The notes below the pieces were generated by a model. The model was given only the letters and a program-made list of their open reading frames with translations, was not told the DNA's origin and ran no database searches. Of a stretch of DNA of 5,513 bases, positions 1-4,317 are shown piece after piece. The stretch covers positions 1-5,513 of the forward strand of contig WRIF01000123.1 of assembly GCA_009782865.1 (NCBI GenBank), in the 5' to 3' direction. The DNA is from Promicromonosporaceae bacterium (GTDB taxonomy: Bacteria; Actinomycetota; Actinomycetes; Actinomycetales; Cellulomonadaceae). The position numbers and the translations under genes were made by a program. The first letter of the stretch is position 1; every line of letters starts with the position of its first letter.

Positions 1-839
1 GCGGCCCCCTCGATCCGGCGGTGGCCGAGCGGGTGAACCTGGTGGTGTCCGGACACTACCTGCCGCGCGAGCGCTGGGAGCACCTGCGAGCCCTCCCCCG
101 GCTCGACTACCTGCAGATCGCCTCGGCGGGCTACGAGCATGTCCTGGAGTTTGTGCCGCCGGGCGCGATCCTGTGCAATGGCCGCGGCGTACACTCGGCG
201 GGCACTTCTGAACTGGCGGTGGCCCTGATCCTCGCCTCGCAGCGCGGCCTGGATCGCGCCCGTGACGCCCAGCACCGCGGACAGTGGTGGACCGGCGGCG
301 TCACCTCACTGGCCGACCGGCGGGTGCTGGTGATCGGGGCGGGCTCCGTCGCCCAGGCCCTGGTGCGCCGACTGGAACCCTTCGAGGTGGAGATTGTCGT
401 CGTCGACAGGCACGCCGGAACCATGGACGACGGCCGCGTCACCTGCGGCCTAGAGGACCTAGACGCGCTGCTACCCGCCGCCGACATCGTGGCCCTCACC
501 GTGCCCTACAACCCCTCGACGCATCATCTCCTGGATGCCCGACGGCTCGCCCTGCTGCCGGCCGGCGCGCTGGTGTGCAACGTGGCGCGCGGGGGCGTGA
601 TCGACCAAGACGCACTGCTGGCAGAGTTGCAAGGTGGCCGCCTGCGGGCGGCGCTCGACGTCATGACCCCGGAACCCCTCCCGGAGGACCATCCGCTGTG
701 GCGCGCCCCGAACACGCTCCTGACCGCCCACCTGGGCGGGCGCACCGACGCCACCGGCCCGCGCTTCGCCGCGCTCATCCGCCGTCAGCTGCGACACCTG
801 GTGGCCGGTGAACCACTAGAAAATCAGGTGACCCGATGA
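1..839 (+). CDS. D-isomer-specific 2-hydroxyacid dehydrogenase, 5'-truncated by window edge
   Basis: NAD-dependent oxidoreductase that interconverts a 2-hydroxyacid and a 2-oxoacid in the cytoplasm; the substrate cannot be read from sequence. The frame is open to the left edge (codons from position 3), and the family is usually about 300-330 residues. The GTG at 21 is therefore probably internal and the real start lies outside. Numbering from that GTG, the Rossmann motif is GAGSVA at 106-111, with alanine where the last glycycle glycine is usual, followed by an acidic D129 at the end of the second strand, which favours NAD over NADP. The catalytic triad is complete: R190 in NVARGG, E218 in TPEPLP and H237 in TAHLGG. 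The C-terminal HPLW and AHLGG blocks are typical. The stop overlaps the next start (ATGA, 836-839), so the pair is co-transcribed and probably translationally coupled. Family assignment is firm; a serA-type role is possible but not shown. Confidence 0.9.
   Translation, partial: GPLDPAVAERVNLVVSGHYLPRERWEHLRALPRLDYLQIASAGYEHVLEFVPPGAILCNGRGVHSAGTSELAVALILASQRGLDRARDAQHRGQWWTGGVTSLADRRVLVIGAGSVAQALVRRLEPFEVEIVVVDRHAGTMDDGRVTCGLEDLDALLPAADIVALTVPYNPSTHHLLDARRLALLPAGALVCNVARGGVIDQDALLAELQGGRLRAALDVMTPEPLPEDHPLWRAPNTLLTAHLGGRTDATGPRFAALIRRQLRHLVAGEPLENQVTR
826..831 (+). promoter_or_regulatory. Shine-Dalgarno AGGTGA for the membrane protein gene
   Basis: AGGTGA matches the stretch complementary to the 16S rRNA 3' end (UCACCU). 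It lies 4 nt before the ATG at 836 and 7 nt before the in-frame ATG at 839. The second spacing is the more usual, so initiation at 839 is possible; the protein would then lose one methionine. The site lies within the end of the upstream dehydrogenase gene, consistent with coupled translation. Confidence 0.55.
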
Positions 840-1564
840 TGCCTTGGCAGGTGGTGGGGCCGTCTTGCGAGCCGCTGGGCCCCGACGGCTGGCGGCAGGC
901 GGCGAGCGCGTGGTCCTCCCTGGCGTTTGTGGTGGCTGGCGTGGCGATCATCGTCTGGGCGCTGTGGCTGCGCCGCCCCGTCCAGGAGGAGGACACCCTG
1001 GTACCGAACGCCACCGCGATCCGGGTGATCATGGGCGTGATGGCGATCGGCAACGGGATCGGCTCGTTGATCCAGCACGGTCCCGAGCCGTGGTGGAACC
1101 CCATCGTGCACGATCCTCCCCTGCTCGGGGCGCTGGCCGTGATGGCGGCCGACTCGTTCGCGGACCTGACCGGTCGGCGCCTGCGCCACTGGTGGTGGGC
1201 GGGGCCGACCGCCCTGTGCGCCCTGCTGGCCTGGGTGTGGCCCGCCGGGTCGATGGGCCTGTCGATTGTGGTGGCGGTGATCGCGGTGCCGGTGGCGGGC
1301 TGGCGGCTGTGGCGCCGTCCGGCAATCCGCGGCTGGCTGCTGGCCTCCCTTGGCCTGCTGGCCGCCGGTTCCCTGGTGGGAACGCTATCCCGCGTGGGCA
1401 TGCCCTGGTGCAACCCCGACTCGGCCTGGTTCCAGGCCGGCTGGTCGGGCCACGCCGTCTGGCACATCGCCGCCGCCCTGGGAATGCTGGCCCTCACCCC
1501 GGCCCTGGGAACCCGGGCTGGGCACCCTTCCGCCGGACTAGGCCACACTTTTTCGATGGAATAA
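836..1564 (+). CDS. Seven-helix integral membrane protein, CREST-like (ceramidase/PAQR superfamily) putative metal hydrolase
   Basis: A 242-residue membrane protein with about seven hydrophobic segments (roughly 27-45, 61-80, 95-110, 119-135, 139-156, 166-183, 205-223). The motif pattern fits the CREST superfamily of membrane metal-dependent hydrolases: C11-E12 before the first helix, serines S24/S27/S28 entering it, H81 at the end of helix 2 (GSLIQHG), H92-D93 before helix 3, and H206-A-V-W-H210 (HxxxH) in the last helix. In alkaline ceramidases and PAQR receptors such Ser/His/Asp/HxxxH residues hold a zinc ion. The activity and substrate (an amide or ester lipid) are inference. The gene overlaps the upstream dehydrogenase by 4 bp. 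Its last codons (HTFSME, then TAA) lie inside the first copy of a 24-bp repeat, so the native C-terminus may have been replaced. Membrane topology is sure; superfamily assignment is probable. Confidence 0.8.
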   Translation: MMPWQVVGPSCEPLGPDGWRQAASAWSSLAFVVAGVAIIVWALWLRRPVQEEDTLVPNATAIRVIMGVMAIGNGIGSLIQHGPEPWWNPIVHDPPLLGALAVMAADSFADLTGRRLRHWWWAGPTALCALLAWVWPAGSMGLSIVVAVIAVPVAGWRLWRRPAIRGWLLASLGLLAAGSLVGTLSRVGMPWCNPDSAWFQAGWSGHAVWHIAAALGMLALTPALGTRAGHPSAGLGHTFSME

Positions 1565-1567
1565 TGT
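1544..1567 (+). repeat. 24-bp direct repeat, copy 1
   Basis: Sequence CACACTTTTTCG followed by ATGGAATAATGT, identical at all 24 positions to the copy at 1576-1599. It has an imperfect dyad centred at 1556/1557 (TT-TTC-AT-GAA-AA, 6 of 8 base pairs). It encodes the end and TAA stop (1562-1564) of the membrane protein, and that stop overlaps an ATG (TAATG). Confidence 0.95.
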
Positions 1568-1596
1568 CTCATCAGCACACTTTTTCGATGGAATAA
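1564..1596 (+). other. Possible 10-codon leader ORF linked by TAATG stop-start overlaps
   Basis: The ATG at 1564 shares its A with the TAA of the membrane protein gene. It opens MSHQHTFSME, which ends at the TAA of repeat copy 2 (1594-1596), again overlapping an ATG (1596). It has no Shine-Dalgarno sequence of its own, so translation would depend on re-initiation by ribosomes ending the upstream gene. It may be only a by-product of the repeat. Confidence 0.25.
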
Positions 1597-1599
1597 TGT
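1576..1599 (+). repeat. 24-bp direct repeat, copy 2
   Basis: Exact second copy, 32 bp after the first, with the same dyad centred at 1588/1589. Like copy 1 it contains ATG GAA TAA followed by an overlapping ATG. The bases on either side of the two copies differ, so the identity is limited to the 24 bp. Confidence 0.95.
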
Positions 1600-1608
1600 T
1601 CCGGCTGC

Positions 1609-1614
1609 TACGCT
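1609..1614 (+). promoter_or_regulatory. Candidate -10 element (TACGCT) for a leaderless ATPase transcript
   Basis: TACGCT fits the TANNNT pattern and ends 6 nt before the ATG at 1621, so transcription could start at or next to the A of the start codon. No Shine-Dalgarno sequence precedes this ATG (the preceding bases are pyrimidine rich), and leaderless messages are common in actinobacteria. No convincing -35 is visible; the position expected for one falls inside repeat copy 2. Confidence 0.35.
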
Positions 1615-1629
1615 TTTCCCATGGAAAGA
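1609..1629 (+). repeat. Degenerate third copy of the repeat, containing the ATPase start codon
   Basis: Aligned with copy 1 at an offset of 65, positions 1610-1626 match at 14 of 17 bases, including TTTT and ATGGAA. The dyad is centred at 1621/1622 (6 of 8 pairs, core CCATGG), 33 bp after the centre of copy 2. The ATGGAA that in copies 1 and 2 is followed by TAA is here the Met-Glu start of the ATPase gene. Confidence 0.65.
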
Positions 1630-2928
1630 CAGGTGCTGACCGAACTGCTGCGCTGGAAGGACCGTCCGCGCAAGCCCCTGATCCTGCGCGGGGCACGGCA
1701 AGTGGGCAAGACGTGGCTCATCAAGGAGTTCGGCACTCGGCACTTCAACCGCCTGGTCTACGTCAACTTTGATGAGTCTGCCGCAGCCACCGCCCTCTTC
1801 ACGCAAGATCTTGACATCGAACGCCTCCTGGCCGGCCTCGCGCTGCTCGATGGCGGTGGGCCAATCGACCCGGCGAACACCCTCATCGCCTTCGACGAAA
1901 TCCAAGACGCGCCCCGCGCGGTCTCCTCACTCAAATACTTTGCCGAACGGCTCCCAGGGGCGCACGTCATCGCGGCAGGGTCACTCTTGGGCGTGGCACT
2001 CCACGAGGGCGCTTCGTTCCCGGTGGGCAAGGTTGAGTTTCTCGACCTCCATCCGATGACCTTCACCGAGTTCATCTCCGCCGGCGGGCGGGCGGATTTG
2101 GCGTCCCTGATTCGCGACGGCGATCTCCAACTGACGGTTCCCCTGCACCCCACCCTGACGGACCTGTTGCGCCGCTACTACGTGGTGGGCGGCATGCCAG
2201 AGGCGGTCTCCACCTTTCTCCGCAACGGAGACGTAGAGGCCGCCCGCACCGTACAGTCACAACTCTTGACGGCCTATGACCAGGACTTCTCCAAGCACGC
2301 ACCTCCCCTCCAGGTGCCGCGCATTCGCCAGGTCTTCGGCAGCCTGCCGGCGCAACTGGCGCGCGAGAACCGCAAGTTCGTCTACGGACTAATCCGCTCA
2401 GGGGCTCGGGCCAAAGAGTTCGAGACCGCCATCAACTGGCTCCGTGACGCCGGCATGGTCTCTCTCATCCCGCGCATCACCGCTCCCTACCTGCCTACCT
2501 CGGCGTATGTCGACTCGCGCGCCTTCAAGCTGTTTGGACTCGACGTCGGGCTGCTCGGCGCGCAGGCCGGGCTCGACCCGGCAATCATCGCCCACGGCGA
2601 CGCCGTGTTCAGAGAGTTCAGGGGCGCCCTCACCGAACAGTACGCGGCACAACAGCTTGCCGCCCTTGGCGGCCTGTCACCCCACTACTGGACCTCAACG
2701 AGCGGAAACGCCGAGGTCGACTTCGTTGTGACCCAGGGCAGCGCCGTCGTTCCACTGGAAGTGAAGGCAGAGGAGAACACCAAGGCAAAATCACTCCTGC
2801 GCTACCGAGAGTTATACGGTCCACGCCTGGCCATCAGGTCGGCAATGGTTCCATACGGGCGCGACGACTCCCTGGCCAGCCTGCCCCTGTACGCGCTCGA
2901 ATCACTGCCCCGGATTGTCAGCAGTTAG
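1621..2928 (+). CDS. AAA+ family ATPase with C-terminal DUF4143 (nuclease-like) domain
   Basis: A complete 435-residue member of the ATP-binding AAA_14/DUF4143 family, cytoplasmic, widespread in bacteria and archaea and often multi-copy; its cellular role is not established. The N-terminal ATPase has Walker A GARQVGKT (24-31, K30) and Walker B LIAFDEIQ (88-95, D92/E93). AAGSLLG (118-124) follows at the sensor position, then the family block FLDLHPMTFTEF. The DUF4143 part spans about residues 215-385. It ends with E338, then AEVDFVV (D367) and LEVKA (E380, K382), a spacing like the PD-(D/E)xK nuclease core, so both halves look intact. The ATG at 1621 is supported by the conserved MER opening about 20 residues before the Walker A strand. 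GC is lower than in neighbouring genes (35 of 60 at 1741-1800; 38 of 60 at 2701-2760), suggesting transfer. It follows a repeat array and has its own likely promoter. Family is sure; nuclease activity is inference. Confidence 0.93.
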   Translation: MERQVLTELLRWKDRPRKPLILRGARQVGKTWLIKEFGTRHFNRLVYVNFDESAAATALFTQDLDIERLLAGLALLDGGGPIDPANTLIAFDEIQDAPRAVSSLKYFAERLPGAHVIAAGSLLGVALHEGASFPVGKVEFLDLHPMTFTEFISAGGRADLASLIRDGDLQLTVPLHPTLTDLLRRYYVVGGMPEAVSTFLRNGDVEAARTVQSQLLTAYDQDFSKHAPPLQVPRIRQVFGSLPAQLARENRKFVYGLIRSGARAKEFETAINWLRDAGMVSLIPRITAPYLPTSAYVDSRAFKLFGLDVGLLGAQAGLDPAIIAHGDAVFREFRGALTEQYAAQQLAALGGLSPHYWTSTSGNAEVDFVVTQGSAVVPLEVKAEENTKAKSLLRYRELYGPRLAIRSAMVPYGRDDSLASLPLYALESLPRIVSS

Positions 2929-2953
2929 GGCCCGCTTTAAGGCTCTAGGCCCT
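2927..2953 (+). other. Inverted repeat after the ATPase stop, possible weak terminator
   Basis: AGGGCC (2927-2932) and GGCCCT (2948-2953) can pair as a 6-bp stem around a 15-nt loop, starting within the stop codon. No T-run follows, so intrinsic termination is doubtful. Confidence 0.25.
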
Positions 2954-2983
2954 TGCTGGACACCACGCCCGTCGCCCGTGCGC

Positions 2984-2989
2984 TAGGTT
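2984..2989 (+). promoter_or_regulatory. Candidate -10 element (TAGGTT) for the aldo/keto reductase
   Basis: TAGGTT fits TANNNT and ends 6 nt before the ATG at 2996, the same geometry as the candidate before the ATPase gene. This suggests a leaderless transcript. TGGACA at 2957-2962 resembles a -35, but its 21-bp spacing is too long. The AGG at 2990-2992 is a poor Shine-Dalgarno with only 3 nt to the ATG. Confidence 0.35.
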
Positions 2990-2995
2990 AGGCCC

Positions 2996-4057
2996 ATGCC
3001 TCAGCACCCGCGCTACCACGCCGCCGACAACCGCTACGAGTCCATGCAGTACCGCCGCACCGGCCGCTCCGGCCTGGACCTGCCGGCCCTCAGCCTGGGC
3101 CTGTGGCACAACTTCGGGGACACCGACCCGTTCCAGCGGCAGCGCGACACTGCCCGTCGTGCCTTCGACCTGGGGATCACGCACTTCGACCTGGCCAACA
3201 ACTACGGCCCCCCCTACGGGAGCGCCGAGGAGAACTTCGGCCGGATCCTGGCCAAAGACCTGGCGCCCTACCGCGACGAACTCGTGATCTCCTCCAAGGC
3301 CGGCTTCGACATGATCCCCGGGCCCTATGGTGACCACGGCTCCCGCAAGTACCTGCTGGGCAGCCTCGATGCCTCCCTCGAGCGTATGGGCCTCGACTAC
3401 GTGGACATCTTCTATCACCACCGTCCCGACCCCGCCACCCCGCTGGAGGAGACGATGGGCGCGCTCGCAGACGCCGTCGCCTCCGGCAAGGCGCTCTACG
3501 CCGGCGTCTCCAACTACTCGGCCGCCCGCACCCGCGAGGCCGCCGCCATCCTCGACGAACTGGGCTGCCCGCTGCTGATCCACCAGCCCAACTACTCGAT
3601 GTTCTCCCGCCACGTCGAGCGGATCAACGATGACTGGTACGACGGCCAGCAGACGGAACCCCTGCTCGATGTGCTCGGCGAACTGGGCATCGGGGCGATC
3701 GTCTACTCCCCCCTGCAGCAGGGCCTGCTCACCAATCGCTACCTGTCCGGCTCCGCGCCCGCCGACTCGCGCGCTGGCCGCCCGGACTCCCCATTCCTCT
3801 CGGCCGGGAACATCTCGGCCGACTACCTGTCGAAGGCGCAGGCGCTGAACGAGATCGCCGCCGGTCGCGGACAGAGCCTGGCCCAACTGGCCATCTCCTG
3901 GGTGCTGCGCGACTCCCGAATCACCACCGCCCTGGTGGGCGCCTCATCGGTGGCCCAACTGGAGGACACGGTCGGGGCGCTGGCCGCACCGGCCCTTACC
4001 GCCGAGGAAATCGCCGCCATCGAGCCGTTCGCCGTCGATGGGACCGGGCGCAACTAA
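2996..4057 (+). CDS. gpr: Aldo/keto reductase, YghZ/Gpr type (L-glyceraldehyde 3-phosphate reductase)
   Basis: A 353-residue cytoplasmic NADPH-dependent reductase of small aldehydes. The E. coli homologue YghZ (Gpr) reduces L-glyceraldehyde 3-phosphate and also methylglyoxal, a detoxifying role. Nearly the whole chain follows YghZ: MQYRRTGRSGLDLPALSLGLW near the start (from residue 17), then FDLGITHFDLANNYGPPYGS, GSRKYLLGSLDASLERMGL and SGKALYAGVSNYS. The catalytic tetrad is present: D65, Y70, K101 and H142 (FYHHR). The C-terminal cofactor block is GASSVAQLED (315-324). A segment around 208-222 is longer than in YghZ by roughly a dozen residues. The ATG at 2996 puts about 16 residues before the conserved MQYR, close to the E. 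coli layout. It is a single-gene unit bounded by a promoter candidate and a strong terminator, with no evident partner among its neighbours. Confidence 0.93.
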   Translation: MPQHPRYHAADNRYESMQYRRTGRSGLDLPALSLGLWHNFGDTDPFQRQRDTARRAFDLGITHFDLANNYGPPYGSAEENFGRILAKDLAPYRDELVISSKAGFDMIPGPYGDHGSRKYLLGSLDASLERMGLDYVDIFYHHRPDPATPLEETMGALADAVASGKALYAGVSNYSAARTREAAAILDELGCPLLIHQPNYSMFSRHVERINDDWYDGQQTEPLLDVLGELGIGAIVYSPLQQGLLTNRYLSGSAPADSRAGRPDSPFLSAGNISADYLSKAQALNEIAAGRGQSLAQLAISWVLRDSRITTALVGASSVAQLEDTVGALAAPALTAEEIAAIEPFAVDGTGRN

Positions 4058-4062
4058 ACTGG

Positions 4063-4084
4063 GCCTGGCCGAACAGGGCCGGGC
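4063..4084 (+). other. Stem-loop just after the aldo/keto reductase stop
   Basis: GCCTGGCC (4063-4070) pairs with GGCCGGGC (4077-4084) over 8 bp, including one T-G wobble, with a 6-nt loop. It starts 6 nt after the stop codon. No T-tract follows, so it is more likely a 3'-end stabilising or pausing structure than a terminator. Confidence 0.4.
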
Positions 4085-4107
4085 GTGGCGGGCGACGGGA
4101 CAAGCCT

Positions 4108-4124
4108 CCCTGCCACCGGCAGGG
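4108..4124 (+). other. Perfect 7-bp stem-loop
   Basis: CCCTGCC (4108-4114) and GGCAGGG (4118-4124) are exact inverted copies around a 3-nt loop. There is no T-tract. The function is unknown; it lies between the reductase stop and the main terminator. Confidence 0.4.
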
Positions 4125-4145
4125 CTCCTAGTCGATTCCCGGCCA

Positions 4146-4160
4146 TGTTCATCGCGAACA
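4146..4160. other. Small inverted repeat TGTTC-N5-GAACA
   Basis: Perfect 5-bp arms separated by 5 nt, directly next to the terminator hairpin. It could be an operator-like site, but no gene starts nearby, so it may be chance. Confidence 0.25.
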
Positions 4161-4161
4161 C

Positions 4162-4200
4162 AAAATCCCCGCCGGGGCGTCAAGCCCCGTCAGGGATTTT
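4162..4200. terminator. Strong bidirectional intrinsic terminator between the reductase gene and tRNA-Gly
   Basis: AAAATCCC (4162-4169) pairs with GGGATTTT (4193-4200). An inner stem CGGGGC (4173-4178) pairs with GCCCCG (4184-4189) around a 5-nt loop, with a 3x3 interior region that includes one central G-C pair. Both strands read GC-rich stem then ATTTT, so it can end the plus-strand reductase transcript and the minus-strand tRNA transcript. It is separated from the tRNA 3' end by a single base. Confidence 0.88.
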
Positions 4201-4201
4201 G

Positions 4202-4272
4202 AGCGGGTGACGGGAATCGAACCCGCGCCGTCAGTTTGGAAGACTGAGGTTCTACCATTGAACTACACCCGC
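4202..4272 (-). tRNA. tRNA-Gly (anticodon TCC)
   Basis: The minus strand folds as a 71-nt tRNA. The acceptor arms GCGGGTG (4266-4272) and CACCCGC (4203-4209) pair fully, with discriminator T at 4202. The D arm contains AATGGT, and the T arm contains GGTTCGATTCC. The anticodon stem TCAGT/ACTGA encloses the loop CTTCCAA, giving anticodon TCC, which reads glycine GGA codons. The 3' CCA is not encoded. It has its own promoter and terminator and stands alone. Confidence 0.97.
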
Positions 4273-4277
4273 GTGGT

Positions 4278-4306
4278 GGTGGGGCAAGTCTAGGACATAC
4301 CCCACC
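4278..4306. other. Inverted repeat GGTGGGG/CCCCACC flanking the tRNA -10 box
   Basis: GGTGGGG (4278-4284) and CCCCACC (4300-4306) are exact 7-bp inverted copies around 15 nt that contain the candidate -10. On the minus strand it could also fold at the 3' end of the alcohol dehydrogenase message, but no T-run follows, so its role is uncertain. Confidence 0.35.
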
Positions 4307-4317
4307 CAGGTTGGCAA
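4287..4317 (-). promoter_or_regulatory. Probable promoter of tRNA-Gly
   Basis: On the minus strand, TTGCCA (4312-4317, 5 of 6 to the TTGACA consensus) is followed after 19 bp by TAGACT (4287-4292, TANNNT). The expected start is about 7-8 nt before the mature tRNA 5' end. The spacer is slightly long. The -35 abuts the stop codon of the upstream minus-strand frame. Confidence 0.5.

Larger units (their letters stand above)
1596..1772 (+). other. Possible out-of-frame ORF running across the ATPase start
   Basis: From the ATG at 1596 the frame stays open for 58 codons to TGA at 1770-1772. It passes over the ATPase start at 1621 in a different frame. The predicted peptide resembles no family I know and is arginine/glycine/alanine rich, as expected for a shadow frame. 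It is listed only because the preceding TAATG could feed ribosomes into it. Confidence 0.12.

Noticed and set aside
1544..1629. CRISPR array
   Set aside because: Only two exact units with an 8-bp gap, no spacers of normal length, and the third unit overlaps a coding start.
775..1905. A 376-codon minus-strand open frame across the membrane protein and ATPase start
   Set aside because: It lies antisense to two convincing genes, has arginine/proline-rich shadow composition and no recognisable domain. GC-rich DNA commonly gives such frames.
2945..3886. A 313-codon minus-strand open frame opposite the aldo/keto reductase
   Set aside because: The plus-strand gene matches YghZ almost end to end. 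The antisense product is a low-complexity G/V/A-rich chain with no domain.
4146..4160. SOS (LexA) box
   Set aside because: The actinobacterial box has GAAC before GTTC; here the order is reversed (GTTC before GAAC), and no promoter follows.
4202..4272. tRNA-Gly as an integration (att) site linked to the foreign-looking right end
   Set aside because: No second copy of the tRNA 3' end and no integrase are visible, and the composition break is about 650 bp away in the middle of a gene.
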